Shown: piece by piece, positions 1-8,928 of the stretch
Numbering within the stretch: the stretch's first letter is position 1
How the letters are laid out: the number at the start of each line of letters is the position of its first letter
Origin: a candidate division LCP-89 bacterium
GTDB lineage: Bacteria > Electryoneota > B3-LCP
Length of the DNA: 59,429 nucleotides
Direction: 5' to 3'
NCBI GenBank assembly: GCA_025774555.1
Contig: JALGVT010000012.1
Coordinates: forward strand, 1 to 59,429
The notes under the pieces: generated by a model
Seen by the model: only the letters and a program-made list of their open reading frames with translations
What the model was told of the DNA's origin: nothing
Database searches by the model: none
Made by a program: the position numbers and the translations under genes

Positions 1-112
1 AGAGCCTAAGCTACTCTACTTGTTTTCACCTTCTCAAGACACCCGGATAAATTCGAGTGCCCAACTTTCACTTAAAGTCCCTAAAGAGACTATGGTGTTC
101 TTTGGCGATAGT

Positions 113-241
113 GGCTGTCCCAAAAGAGTCACTCTGAGTTAAACGAAGAGTCTCGAAAGAATTATAAAGTTAAGATAAACAAGAGATTCTTCGCTTCGCC
201 TTCGGCTTGCTCAGAATGACATTGTCCCTTTTGGGACAGCC
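113..241. repeat. Imperfect inverted-repeat (MITE-like) intergenic element
   Basis: The ends are a perfect 14-bp inverted repeat, GGCTGTCCCAAAAG at 113-126 and its reverse complement at 228-241. Inside each end lie diverged inverted copies of a TCATTCTGAG...CGAAGAATCTC-like core: CACTCTGAG...CGAAGAGTCTC on the left, and the same motif on the opposite strand around 184-220. The centre is AT-rich. No protein is encoded. This is the form of a non-autonomous palindromic element or a REP-like repeat. The TCATTCTGAG/CGAAGAATCT core is one I recall as frequent between genes in many bacterial drafts. No target-site duplication was established. The rest of 1-309 shows no gene. Confidence 0.6.
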
Positions 242-283
242 CCGCAAATAAATATTGTCAAGTACCTTAGCAAAGGAAATTAA

Positions 284-303
284 CTCGGGAATTCATTCTC
301 GAG
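284..303 (-). terminator. Weak hairpin after the E2 gene
   Basis: On the minus strand, seven bases after the E2 stop codon, CTCGAGAA and TTCCCGAG can pair around a TGAA loop with one mismatch, followed by TTAATTT. This is a candidate end for the dehydrogenase operon. The stem is short and the T-tract is poor. Confidence 0.3.
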
Positions 304-309
304 CGTTCC

Positions 310-1638
310 TTACGTATCCAGCAGCAGCAAATTCAGATCAGAGAGTTCACGCACCATTTCAGAGACGAATCTCGCTGCATCGGCGCCGTCGGCGACGCGG
401 TGGTCAAATGCGAGTGTTATCGGAAGTATTGTGCGGATCACGATTTCACCATTACGCACGACCGGTTTTTCCTGTACCGCGCCCATGGCGAGGATAGCGA
501 CTTCAGGATAATTGATCGTTGGCAGCAGAGCTGTGCCGCCTAAAGGACCGATATTAGTGATCGTGAACGTGCCTCCCTGAAGATCCTTGACATTGATATT
601 GCCTTCTCTCGCTGCCGCGGCTAATCTCTCGATGTCAGCAGAAATTTCCATAATGCTCTTTCGATCAGTATCGCGTATCACGGGCACCATCAGACCTTTG
701 CCGGTATCTACGGCAATACCAATATTATAATATTTTTTATAGACGATCTCATTTTTAAATGGATCGAGGCTGGCGTTGAATGAAGGGGCAGCCTTTACGC
801 CTGCTGTTACCGCCTTAATGACAAACGCCAAAAGTGTAAGATGACCTCCGGGCTTATCTTTTCGGCGGTCGCGTTCTCTCTTACGGAATATCTCGAGATC
901 GGTTACATCAGCTTCGTCCATGTGTGAAACGTGCGGAATCAGGGTAAAAGCCGTGGTCATCTTGTGAGCGACCTTGCGGCGAATGGATCTTAGCGCCTCA
1001 GTTTCGACTGGACCCCACTGCGTGAAATCCGGTAACGGCTCGATATCCAGGAAGGGGATGGTTGAGGCGGCTTGCGCGGCAAATTCAGCGTGAGCGCGCG
1101 ACTCATCAACGTCCGCGAGTCGAGGAACCGGGCAGACTGGAACTTTATCTTCTACGACAGCTCCACCCTCGGAGAATAGTTTGACGTCGTCAGCGGTTAT
1201 CCTGCCTGCCGGACCGGTTGGCGGAACGAGTTTGATGTCTATACCAAGTTCCCGGGCTAAGCGTCTGGTCGCTGGAGCAGCCACTACGGGACCTTTACGA
1301 ACAGGCTCTGTGGGTGGAATCTCAGCCGGTTTCTCAGGTGTAACGGCGGCTGTCGGCGGCGCGGCTTTTTCCTCGAGTTGAGGAACAACGACTGCTTCAC
1401 CAGTGCCGTCATCAATCACCGCAACGATATCACCAACGTTGACGATGTCGCCAATTTTGGTATTCAACGCGAATACTTTTCCACTCCTGGGAGATGTAAT
1501 TGTAACAGCGGCTTTATCAGTCTCGACTTCGACCAGCGAATCGTTCTCTTTTATTTCGTCTCCGACTTCAACGTACCATTTGAGGATTTCACCTTCGTGG
1601 ATGCCTTCACCGAGGTCGGGCAGCTTGAATTCATACAT
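310..1638 (-). CDS. pdhC: 2-oxo acid dehydrogenase E2 (dihydrolipoamide acyltransferase)
   Basis: Core acyltransferase of a pyruvate-type dehydrogenase complex: it moves the acyl group from E1 via a swinging lipoyl arm to CoA in the cytoplasm. The 442 residues show one N-terminal lipoyl domain (about 1-78, ETDKAA motif with lipoylated Lys at 42) and a Pro/Ala/Glu-rich linker. A peripheral-subunit-binding domain follows (APATRRLARELGID...GRITADDV, about 120-155), then the catalytic domain with the DHRVADG active-site motif near the C-terminus. It lies 9 bp after the E1-beta gene, so the E1-alpha/E1-beta/E2 order is a normal operon. A branched-chain 2-oxo acid complex cannot be ruled out from E2 alone. 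The gene symbol follows Gram-positive-type naming. Confidence 0.93.
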   Translation of the reverse strand: MYEFKLPDLGEGIHEGEILKWYVEVGDEIKENDSLVEVETDKAAVTITSPRSGKVFALNTKIGDIVNVGDIVAVIDDGTGEAVVVPQLEEKAAPPTAAVTPEKPAEIPPTEPVRKGPVVAAPATRRLARELGIDIKLVPPTGPAGRITADDVKLFSEGGAVVEDKVPVCPVPRLADVDESRAHAEFAAQAASTIPFLDIEPLPDFTQWGPVETEALRSIRRKVAHKMTTAFTLIPHVSHMDEADVTDLEIFRKRERDRRKDKPGGHLTLLAFVIKAVTAGVKAAPSFNASLDPFKNEIVYKKYYNIGIAVDTGKGLMVPVIRDTDRKSIMEISADIERLAAAAREGNINVKDLQGGTFTITNIGPLGGTALLPTINYPEVAILAMGAVQEKPVVRNGEIVIRTILPITLAFDHRVADGADAARFVSEMVRELSDLNLLLLDT

Positions 1639-1647
1639 AACGTTCTC

Positions 1648-2628
1648 CTAAAAATCAACAGTCGCTTCTAATGCCTGGTAAATTCGCTCAGGGTTGGGGA
1701 AATAGTAGTTTTCCCTGCCGAAATATGGGGTTATGACGTCATAGTTGGTTACTCGTTTGACAGGCGCTTCGAGATACATCAATGCTTTATCATTAATCCG
1801 GGCGATGATTTCTGATGCGATGCCCATAGTTTTGGGCGCTTCCTGAACGATGACGCAGCGTCCGGTTTTCTGCACCGATTCGATGATGGTTTTGCTGTCC
1901 ATGGGGCTTATGGTAAGCAGATCAATCAGTTCCACCGTCTTACCGGTTTTCTCCTGATACTCATCAACAGCCTTTATGGTCGGACGCATCATGGCGCCCC
2001 ATGAAATGATAGTAACGTCATTCCCTTCATGGACGATTTCTGCCTTGCCGATTTCCATCACTTCCTCTTCATCAGGGACTTCTTCACGGAATGCCCGGTA
2101 GGAATGTTTAGGCTCCATGAAGACGACAGGATCGGGATCTCTGATGGCTGCGACTAACAGCGCTCGGGCATTTCGCGGAGTCGAGGGGATGACAACTTTA
2201 ACACCGGTGATGGTGGCATATAGAGCTTCACGGCTCTCACTGTGATGTTCCATAGCGCGAACACCGCCGCCATAAGGCATCCTCACGACCAGCGGCACAG
2301 TCCAATCGCCTTGTGAACGTGCGCGAAATCTCGAAGCATGTCCCTCTAACTGGTGAACAATCAAGTATGAGAATCCAGAGAATTGCATTTCACAGACAGG
2401 TTTCAAGCCCGCCAGCGCCATACCGATCGATGTTCCGATTATTCCTGATTCCGCCAGTGGTGTATCTATAACTCGATCTTCGCCATATTTCTTTAATAAC
2501 CCGGCGGTAACTCGGAACACTCCCTCGTCAACACCGACGTCCTCACCCAGGACAACGACAGAATCATCTTTTGCCATTTCCTGGAGCATGGCTAAGTTGA
2601 TCGCCTGAACCATATTCATCTTAGACAT
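1648..2628 (-). CDS. pdhB: Pyruvate-type dehydrogenase E1 component, beta subunit
   Basis: Beta subunit of the thiamine-diphosphate-dependent E1 heterotetramer, which decarboxylates the 2-oxo acid and reductively acylates the E2 lipoyl group. At 326 residues it has the usual length. It shows the LGEDVGVDEGVFRVT N-terminal motif, DTPLAESGIIG, MQFSGF, and the C-terminal transketolase-C domain with a VQEAPKTMG motif. Its start overlaps the end of the E1-alpha gene by 8 bp, which suggests translational coupling. It is followed by E2 after 9 bp. Confidence 0.93.
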   Translation of the reverse strand: MSKMNMVQAINLAMLQEMAKDDSVVVLGEDVGVDEGVFRVTAGLLKKYGEDRVIDTPLAESGIIGTSIGMALAGLKPVCEMQFSGFSYLIVHQLEGHASRFRARSQGDWTVPLVVRMPYGGGVRAMEHHSESREALYATITGVKVVIPSTPRNARALLVAAIRDPDPVVFMEPKHSYRAFREEVPDEEEVMEIGKAEIVHEGNDVTIISWGAMMRPTIKAVDEYQEKTGKTVELIDLLTISPMDSKTIIESVQKTGRCVIVQEAPKTMGIASEIIARINDKALMYLEAPVKRVTNYDVITPYFGRENYYFPNPERIYQALEATVDF

Positions 2629-3709
2629 TGCCTGTTTCCTTTCTTAATCTATCCAGGAATTCCTGTCGCTGCTCTTCGATATCATCAGGCTTGGTGCTGA
2701 AGACGTGATCAAAGCAGATTTCAGGCGGCAGATCCTTTATATCTTCGAATTCCTTTACTGCGACGTCGATTTCAGCTTTGATCTCAGTTTGCAGAGCTTC
2801 CTCTTTTTTAGCATCCCATATCTTCTTACTCGCGAGGTACTTCTTGAAGCGGATGATGGGATCCTTCTTTTTCCAACCTTCCACCTCATCTTCGGTACGG
2901 TATTTCTTCGGATCATCGGCTGTGGTATGCATCATCAGCCGATAGGTGACAGCTTCGATGAGGGTAGGTCCGCCTCCGTTTCTGGCTCTTTTAAGGGCTT
3001 CTTCAGCGGCGACGTGCATTGCCAGCGGATCGTTTCCATCGACTTGAATTCCCGGGATTCCATAAGCGATGGCTTTCTGGGCGATGGTTTCTGATTTGGT
3101 CTGCTTGTGTCTGGGCAATGAAATCGCCCACTGGTTATTCTGGCATAAAAACACCACCGGCGCCTGCCAGACTCCCGCAAAATTCATCGCTTCATGGAAG
3201 TCGCCTTCCGAGGTCGCTCCATCACCCATGAAAGTTAAAACAGCCGCATCATCGCCTCTATATTTCATTGCATAACCGATGCCGACAGCGTGCAAAGTTT
3301 GACTGCCGACAATGATTGAAATTGGCAGTGTGCGATAGTTTTCGGGCTTTTTATTGCCTTCCTCGAAGCCGTTATAGAAGAGCAATGCCTGTACGATGGA
3401 TTCTCCTCTAACGAGTCGTGCTCCGGCTTCACGGAAAGCTCCAACAAACCAGTCGTTATCTTTCATGAGGAGTGCAGGGATGACATGCGCTGCCTCCTGA
3501 CCCGTGCTGGGACCAACCGTTCCGATTCGCCCTTGCCGCTGTAGATTGATCAATCTCTGATCAACTTCCCGCGCACGTATCATCCACCGATACATATCGA
3601 TCAATTCGGTTGCGCTGATTTTTGGTTCGAGTTCCTTATCTACTTTTCCATTTTCATCGAGGACCTGCATATAAGAAATAGTGAAATCTTCAATTTCTTT
3701 TATTGGCAT
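2621..3709 (-). CDS. pdhA: Pyruvate-type dehydrogenase E1 component, alpha subunit
   Basis: Thiamine-diphosphate-binding subunit of E1, 362 residues. The ThDP motif GDGATSEG...CQNNQWAIS is clear (about residues 162-194), as is the phosphorylation-loop-like region MMHTTADDPKKYR. The latter resembles the HTT(S/A)DDP(T/K)(R/K)Y signature of bacterial pyruvate dehydrogenases more than of branched-chain enzymes. It is first in an E1-alpha/E1-beta/E2 set and begins 44 bp after an aspartase/fumarase-family gene, so the lyase may be co-transcribed. No E3 (dihydrolipoamide dehydrogenase) gene is present nearby. Confidence 0.92.
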   Translation of the reverse strand: MPIKEIEDFTISYMQVLDENGKVDKELEPKISATELIDMYRWMIRAREVDQRLINLQRQGRIGTVGPSTGQEAAHVIPALLMKDNDWFVGAFREAGARLVRGESIVQALLFYNGFEEGNKKPENYRTLPISIIVGSQTLHAVGIGYAMKYRGDDAAVLTFMGDGATSEGDFHEAMNFAGVWQAPVVFLCQNNQWAISLPRHKQTKSETIAQKAIAYGIPGIQVDGNDPLAMHVAAEEALKRARNGGGPTLIEAVTYRLMMHTTADDPKKYRTEDEVEGWKKKDPIIRFKKYLASKKIWDAKKEEALQTEIKAEIDVAVKEFEDIKDLPPEICFDHVFSTKPDDIEEQRQEFLDRLRKETGNV

Positions 3710-3753
3710 GATGTATCCATTCGATTAACACCTTTTGGACTATTTATCGAATT

Positions 3754-5160
3754 TTAGTTAATCTTAGGTATTCCAGGCTGAGTCAATAATTCCGGATCCA
3801 ACACTCTTTCTATTTCCTTTTCATCCAGGATGCCTTTTTTAAGAATAGCCTCCTTGATAGAGCAACCGGTCCGCTCGGCTTCCTTTACCACTGCAGCCGC
3901 ATTCTCGTATCCTATAATGGTATTAAGCGCTGTTGCCAGCCCATAACTATTTTCGAGATAACGACGGCATGATTCTCGATCAGCAGAGATACCCTTTAGA
4001 GCTTTTTCATTAAATGCGGACAACCCTCCGGTGAGAATTTTTATCTGTTCACCGATGGAGAAGGAGATCAGCGGCATCATTACGTTGAGTTCGAGCTGCC
4101 CGGCTCCAGCAGCCCAGAGCACGGATTGCTGGTAACCTATCACACTAAAGCAGACCATATTCATCATCTCCGCCATCACCGGATTGACTTTGCCCGGCAT
4201 AATTGATGAACCGGGCTGAACCGGGGGAAAGGAAATTTCCTTCAATCCAGTCGTGGGGCCCGATGCCATCAAGCGCAAATCATTCATTATTCTCGAGATT
4301 TCCAGTGCCAGATTACCTAATAATGCACTGAAATCCACCAATGGTCCCATGGATTGCATTGCCCAGAAATAATCCGCTGCTGGTTTAATATCGAAGCCGG
4401 TTATATCAGCTAAGTTTTTAGCGACGAGCTGTCGATATTCCGGGTGTACGTTCAATCCTGTGCCTGTGGCGCTGCCGCCCAGACCAATTTCAAGCAGTTT
4501 CTTACGCGCTTCATAGATATTATTGATTGCTCTTTCTATTGCTTCCGCATAGCCGCCGAATTCCTGCCCGAGGCTAACAGGCGCCGCATCCTGCAGATGT
4601 GTGCGTCCTGACTTCAATACATCCTTGAATTCGGCTGATTTATTTCTAAATTCTGCCGCGCTATGCTGTAATACCTCGGTAAGTTGTGCGCTTTCTCTGA
4701 GAATTAAGAGTCTTAATGCTGTCGGAATTACATCGTTGGTCGACTGTGCCATGTTCACATGGTTATTAGGATGGATGAATTCATATTCACCCCGTCCATA
4801 TCCAAGTATTTCGAGAGCTCTATTAGCTATGACCTCATTCGCGTTCATATTGTGACTGGTGCCGGCGCCTGCCTGATAAACGTCCACAACAAAATGATCA
4901 TCCAGTTTACCCGATTGAACTTCAGATGCAGCCTGTATAATGGCATCGGCGTTGTCCGCTGGTATCAGTTCCAGGTCGCGATGCGTCATAGCTGCCGCTA
5001 TTTTTACTGAGGCTGTTGCCCAGATATAACCTCGAGATGGTCTGTGTCCGCTGATGCCTCCGAAGTTCTCTATAGCGCGTTGTGTCTGAGGTCCCCAGTA
5101 AGCATCAACAGGGATTTCAACCTCGCCCAGTGTGTCTTTCTCGATTCTTTTTTTAATCAC
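3754..5160 (-). CDS. aspA: Aspartate ammonia-lyase (aspartase/fumarase superfamily)
   Basis: Cytoplasmic lyase of the fumarase/aspartase superfamily, 468 residues. Visible are the substrate-binding regions QAGAGTSHNMNANEVIANRALE and HPNNHVNMAQSTND, and the catalytic signature loop GSSIMPGKVNP at 317-327. The GAGTS...NMNANEV form and VNPVMAEMMNMVCF after the signature favour aspartase (L-aspartate to fumarate plus ammonia) over class II fumarase, which usually reads GSGTQSNMN and VNPTQCE. A fumarase role is the main alternative. It lies 52 bp downstream of rubredoxin and 44 bp upstream of the E1-alpha gene. Confidence 0.82.
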   Translation of the reverse strand: MIKKRIEKDTLGEVEIPVDAYWGPQTQRAIENFGGISGHRPSRGYIWATASVKIAAAMTHRDLELIPADNADAIIQAASEVQSGKLDDHFVVDVYQAGAGTSHNMNANEVIANRALEILGYGRGEYEFIHPNNHVNMAQSTNDVIPTALRLLILRESAQLTEVLQHSAAEFRNKSAEFKDVLKSGRTHLQDAAPVSLGQEFGGYAEAIERAINNIYEARKKLLEIGLGGSATGTGLNVHPEYRQLVAKNLADITGFDIKPAADYFWAMQSMGPLVDFSALLGNLALEISRIMNDLRLMASGPTTGLKEISFPPVQPGSSIMPGKVNPVMAEMMNMVCFSVIGYQQSVLWAAGAGQLELNVMMPLISFSIGEQIKILTGGLSAFNEKALKGISADRESCRRYLENSYGLATALNTIIGYENAAAVVKEAERTGCSIKEAILKKGILDEKEIERVLDPELLTQPGIPKIN

Positions 5161-5212
5161 TTCAACTAGCCATTATGACATTAATTCCAGCAATTGATCC
5201 AGTGGTGTTAGT

Positions 5213-5371
5213 TTATTCTAGGGTAAATTCGGATTTATTTGCTCCACAAATGGGGCAGATCCAATCATCCGGTAGATCATCAAATGATGTTCCCGGGTCG
5301 ATCCCATTATCCGGATCCCCAAGTTCAGGATCATACACATAACCGCATATTTGACATACGTGTGACTTCAT
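5213..5371 (-). CDS. Rubredoxin
   Basis: Small electron carrier of 52 residues. Two CxxC knuckles (Cys6/Cys9 and Cys39/Cys42) bind one iron. The typical rubredoxin core is present: [34 protein letters not shown] ribosome-binding site AAGGAG lies about 10 bases before the ATG. In anaerobes such proteins pass electrons to superoxide reductase, rubrerythrin or oxygen reductases. This fits the ferritin, rubrerythrin-like and superoxide reductase genes just upstream on the same strand. Confidence 0.95.
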   Translation of the reverse strand: MKSHVCQICGYVYDPELGDPDNGIDPGTSFDDLPDDWICPICGANKSEFTLE

Positions 5372-5418
5372 CGCTGTCTTACTCCTTTTTCAGTTATATC
5401 ATCAGGGATGTGGTGAAT

Positions 5419-5446
5419 GGGACGGCGATGGCAACGTCGCCGTTCC
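5419..5446 (-). terminator. Hairpin between ferritin and rubredoxin
   Basis: On the minus strand, GGAACGGCGA and TCGCCGTCCC form a 10-bp stem with one G-T pair and an 8-nt loop, 28 bases after the ferritin stop. There is no strong U-tract, so it may be a weak terminator, an mRNA-stabilising hairpin or an intergenic repeat. Confidence 0.4.
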
Positions 5447-5474
5447 AAAGCTCCTCCACGAATAAAGCATTAAA

Positions 5475-5987
5475 TCAGGCCGTTGTTGCCGGGGGTGTGA
5501 AAACTCTGTTAGCCATTTCCTGGTCCATCATGAATATCCCGGGACCGAAATTGCCGATCAGGTTCAATTTCTGGATGACTGCATCGGCTGAAGCTTCTTC
5601 TTCGACTTGCTCAGTGACGAACCATTGCAGGAAATTATACGTTGCATTATCATTTTCCGCTCTGGTAAGAGCCACCAGGTCGTTGATTAAGCTGGTTACT
5701 TTCTGTTCATGTTCGAGAGTTGCGTCGAACACCGTCTGTACCGAATCCCATTCGGTATCCGGCTGGTCGATGGCTTGAAGAGTGACCAGCCCGCCGCGTT
5801 CGTTCACATAGTTAAAAAACTTCTGCGCATGGGACAGCTCTTCCTGCACCTGTACCTGCATCCAGTTAGAGAAACCGGTCAAGTTTTTTGACTCGAAATA
5901 TGCCACCATAGACATGTAGAGATAAGCGGAATACAGCTCCGCGTTTATTTGTGAGTTCAGCGCCTCTTCGATTTTCTTGTTTAACAC
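5475..5987 (-). CDS. ftnA: Ferritin (non-haem iron storage protein)
   Basis: Bacterial ferritin of 170 residues that oxidises Fe(II) at a di-iron centre and stores it as mineral in a 24-mer cage. It starts MLNKKIEEALNSQINAELYSAYLYMSM, with the first helix Glu ligand in NAELYSAYLY. It continues with the EELSHAQKF (ExxH) motif on helix B, Glu residues in LEHEQKVT, and WFVTEQVEEE on helix D. It lies 19 bp downstream of a rubrerythrin-like di-iron gene. The context is defence against peroxide and free iron. Confidence 0.92.
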   Translation of the reverse strand: MLNKKIEEALNSQINAELYSAYLYMSMVAYFESKNLTGFSNWMQVQVQEELSHAQKFFNYVNERGGLVTLQAIDQPDTEWDSVQTVFDATLEHEQKVTSLINDLVALTRAENDNATYNFLQWFVTEQVEEEASADAVIQKLNLIGNFGPGIFMMDQEMANRVFTPPATTA

Positions 5988-6006
5988 GGGTTATCTCCTT
6001 GCGTGT

Positions 6007-6459
6007 TTAGTTTTCCTTGTAAAATACATTATCGTACTCGATTTCAAAACGAAGCTTATGTTTGGCTTCTTCCTGCGCAAGAGCTATCAGCATATCCTTA
6101 AGCGCGGCGTCATCGACAGACGCAGCCATATCTGAATACAGTCTGAAAGCAGCCTTCTCCTTTTTCATGGCCAGTAGGAGCGCTTTTTGATAGTCCAGAT
6201 CTTCATCCGGATCGACGTCCACTGTGTAATCGGCTATTTTCATATCCGGGATTCTATGAAAGGTTTTTGTCATGTATTTGCCATCTTTGGCTGCAGTAAG
6301 CTTTGCCTTGTGCCGCAGCTCCTCTTTAGCAAAGTCTTCAAAAATCTCCTTCATGTGAGCTTTGTCCATTTTTAAAGCTAGATCGCGGTAGAAATCATGG
6401 GCTTGTTCTTCTTCTTTGATTGCGAAATCGATGATTTCTAAGAATTTGTCGGGAAGCAT
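6007..6459 (-). CDS. Rubrerythrin-like ferritin-family di-iron protein
   Basis: A 150-residue four-helix protein with two repeated di-iron half-sites: EEEQAHDFYRDL then EELRHK (ExxH) in the first half, and KKEKAAFRLYSDM then QEEAKHKLRFE in the second. This matches the rubrerythrin/ferritin-like domain. There is no C-terminal rubredoxin domain, so it would need a separate partner such as the nearby rubredoxin. The probable role is peroxide reduction or iron-linked stress protection; the substrate is not proved. A strong AAGGAGG ribosome-binding site precedes the ATG. Confidence 0.85.
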   Translation of the reverse strand: MLPDKFLEIIDFAIKEEEQAHDFYRDLALKMDKAHMKEIFEDFAKEELRHKAKLTAAKDGKYMTKTFHRIPDMKIADYTVDVDPDEDLDYQKALLLAMKKEKAAFRLYSDMAASVDDAALKDMLIALAQEEAKHKLRFEIEYDNVFYKEN

Positions 6460-6534
6460 TTGTTTCCTCCTTTTTACTTTATTTCTTTAATTCAGTTAAT
6501 TGTTTCTTGTTACCATCTATCTCCACAGGATTGC

Positions 6535-7557
6535 TTAGTATCCTTCGTGGTATGCCGATTTATCTCCTTTAACCTTCCCTCCGAACAATTTATGTATCCA
6601 CGCCTGGTAGATTATAACAATCGGAACAAATACCAGCACAACGCCCAGCATTATCTTGAGGGTCAGGGGACTGGACGCAGTATTGTGAATTGTCCGACTG
6701 AACGCTGGATCAATGCTGGATGGCATCAGGCTCGGATAAATCCCGATCAGACCAAACATGGTTGCGCTGAAGATATAGGTTGCTGACGCAAACCAGGCCT
6801 TGACCCATGCTGCTTTTTTGATAAACAGACCAGTAACCACCAGTGAAATTACGGTAATCAAAGGAATGACGAACAGCAGTGGACTGGAAACGTAATTCCC
6901 ATAGAGGTCTGTTAGACTTGCGGTAAAGGTCAGGAATATGATTGAAAGCGCCAGCAGGGCAATCCAGAACCTCCTTGCCTTTTGCGCCACACGGTCGTAT
7001 AGATCACCGTCTGTCTTAATGGCAAGCCAGATCGATCCATGCATGAAGAAGAAAACCAGGAAGAGCAAGCCTCCCATTAGACCGTAGGGATTCAACAGCG
7101 TGAAGAGGTTTCCGTGAAAAACGCCTTCGCCATCTATGGGAACTCCTTTGAAGATATTAGCGAAGAATACACCGAAGAGTAACGCCGCCAGAAAACTGCC
7201 TACGAAGAAAAGGGCGTCCCATATCTTCCTCGCTGAAGGATTCTGCGTCTCTTCACGCATTGCCAGACCAGCGCCTCGTAGTATAAGGGCAAACAACACC
7301 AGCATCAAGGCTGAATAGAGAGCGCTGAACATGGTGGCGTAGGTTCCCGGGAAAGCGGCAAAGGTAACTCCTCCTGCGGTTATCAGCCAGACTTCATTAC
7401 CATCCCAGAACGGACCGATGGAATTGTAAATCTTCTTGCGGTCTTCTTCAGATTTTGCGATAACTGGCATCAGGGCGGCAGCGCCCAAATCGTAACCATC
7501 CAGTATGAAGTACACGCCCCACAAGACGCCCCATATAATGAACCATACAGTTTCCAT
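6535..7557 (-). CDS. cydB: Cytochrome bd oxidase subunit II
   Basis: Integral membrane subunit of the high-affinity bd-type quinol oxidase, 340 residues. It begins METVWFIIWGVLWGVYFILDGYDLGAAAL, the family hallmark (W...LDGYDLG), followed by GPFWDGNEVWLI. There are about eight or nine hydrophobic helices. Its ATG overlaps the cydA stop in a TAATG junction, so the pair is translationally coupled. No CydX-like small ORF was recognised in the 75 bp after it. Confidence 0.95.
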   Translation of the reverse strand: METVWFIIWGVLWGVYFILDGYDLGAAALMPVIAKSEEDRKKIYNSIGPFWDGNEVWLITAGGVTFAAFPGTYATMFSALYSALMLVLFALILRGAGLAMREETQNPSARKIWDALFFVGSFLAALLFGVFFANIFKGVPIDGEGVFHGNLFTLLNPYGLMGGLLFLVFFFMHGSIWLAIKTDGDLYDRVAQKARRFWIALLALSIIFLTFTASLTDLYGNYVSSPLLFVIPLITVISLVVTGLFIKKAAWVKAWFASATYIFSATMFGLIGIYPSLMPSSIDPAFSRTIHNTASSPLTLKIMLGVVLVFVPIVIIYQAWIHKLFGGKVKGDKSAYHEGY

Positions 7558-8894
7558 TATGCTTCTACCCCCTTTCCGGTTACCGCTAATTCAACTCCGG
7601 CAGGACCTTTACGAGCTAACCTAGCCAGCAGCAGGAAATCTACAATTCCGAGGACAGAATACAGCACGATAAATGCGATTAGAGTCACCAACACCTGCGA
7701 TCCAGCTATGGGCGATACCGCATCGGAAGTTTTCATAATGCCATAAACAATCCACGGCTGCCTGCCAACTTCGGTTAACATCCAGCCCATCTCTATCGCA
7801 ATATATGGTAATGGTATCGCATAGAGCATAATGCGGAGAAAGCGGGGATGATCTGTGAGCTTTTTACGCCATATCCAGCCGAATATTGCGAGCAGGGGGA
7901 AGAGGCAGCCCAACCCAACCATTATCCTGAAGGGATAGAAGGTGAGAGCCACAGGCGGTCTTTCATCTGCGGGGATGTCGTTCAGACCGGTAACTTCTGC
8001 GGCGGGATTATTGAATGCCATCAGGCTTAAGATTCCCGGGATTTTTATAAATTCGACCAGGTTTCTTTCGTTTGTCTCATCAGGGATAGTCAGCAGCGCC
8101 ATGGGAGCGTAGGTTTGTGTATCCCAGTGAGATTCCATCGCCGCGAGTTTAGCTGGTTGTCTCTCAGCGACGCTGTTGCCCGAAAAGTGCCCGTTCATCA
8201 CTTCCAGAACTGAGAAGATCAGTGTGAATCCGATGGCAATTCGGAAGGATCGTTCGAAGAAATCGACATTCTGTTTCTTAAGTAAATGATAAGCGCTGAT
8301 ACCCATTACAAAAAATCCACCAAGGATGTACGCCCCTGAGACGGTATGCAGAAATGCAAGTATGGCAACTTTCTGAGTGATTACTGCGAAGAAATCTGTC
8401 AGTTCAGCTCTGCCATTCCTGATCGTGTAACCGACAGGATTCTGCATCCAGGCATTCGCGGCTAAAATCCAGTAAGCTGAAATAGTTGAAGCGATGGCTA
8501 CAATCGTAATGCTCCAGGCGTGGAGTTTCTTAGATACCCGCTCCCAGCCAAAGATCCATACTGCCAGGAAGGACGATTCGAGAAAGAATGCCAACGTAGC
8601 TTCAATCGCTAAAAGCGATCCGAAGATATCTCCGACATATTCTGAATATTTAGACCAGTTGGTTCCAAATTGGAATTCCAGAGTGATGCCGGTCAACACA
8701 CCAATTACGAAGTTGATGATGAAGAGCCTTCCCCAGAATTTCACCATCCGCTTGTATTCTTCATCTCCAGTGCGGACGTATTTCCATTCCATAGATGCGA
8801 GAAGAATAGAAAGTCCCAGCGTCAGTGGCACGAAGAGGAAGTGGAACATCGATGCGACGGCAAATTGCAGCCTCGATAGTAAAAGAACATCCAT
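7557..8894 (-). CDS. cydA: Cytochrome bd oxidase subunit I
   Basis: Haem-bearing quinol-oxidising subunit, reducing O2 to water with high affinity at the cytoplasmic membrane. I place the start at MDVLLLSRLQFA (445 residues). A GGAG site lies 9 bases before it, this is where family proteins begin, and a longer reading would run through a perfect hairpin at 8929-8958. Visible are the N-terminal haem-ligand His in FHFLFVPLTLG, the GRQPW motif, and a short Q-loop (about PDETNERNLVEFIKIPG). With superoxide reductase and peroxiredoxins nearby it likely scavenges oxygen in a mainly anaerobic or microaerobic cell. Confidence 0.94.
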   Translation of the reverse strand: MDVLLLSRLQFAVASMFHFLFVPLTLGLSILLASMEWKYVRTGDEEYKRMVKFWGRLFIINFVIGVLTGITLEFQFGTNWSKYSEYVGDIFGSLLAIEATLAFFLESSFLAVWIFGWERVSKKLHAWSITIVAIASTISAYWILAANAWMQNPVGYTIRNGRAELTDFFAVITQKVAILAFLHTVSGAYILGGFFVMGISAYHLLKKQNVDFFERSFRIAIGFTLIFSVLEVMNGHFSGNSVAERQPAKLAAMESHWDTQTYAPMALLTIPDETNERNLVEFIKIPGILSLMAFNNPAAEVTGLNDIPADERPPVALTFYPFRIMVGLGCLFPLLAIFGWIWRKKLTDHPRFLRIMLYAIPLPYIAIEMGWMLTEVGRQPWIVYGIMKTSDAVSPIAGSQVLVTLIAFIVLYSVLGIVDFLLLARLARKGPAGVELAVTGKGVEA

Positions 8895-8928
8895 AAATTT
8901 TATCTCCATCGAGATGTGTTCGGTTGAA

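Noticed and set aside
255..497. Reading frames antisense to the E2, AhpC, Dfx and other genes
   Set aside because: They lie opposite strongly conserved genes and encode nothing recognisable.
3754..5160. Class II fumarase
   Set aside because: GAGTSHNMNANEV and VNPVMAEMMNMVCF fit aspartase better than the GSGTQSNMN and VNPTQCE forms of fumarase; kept only as the alternative.
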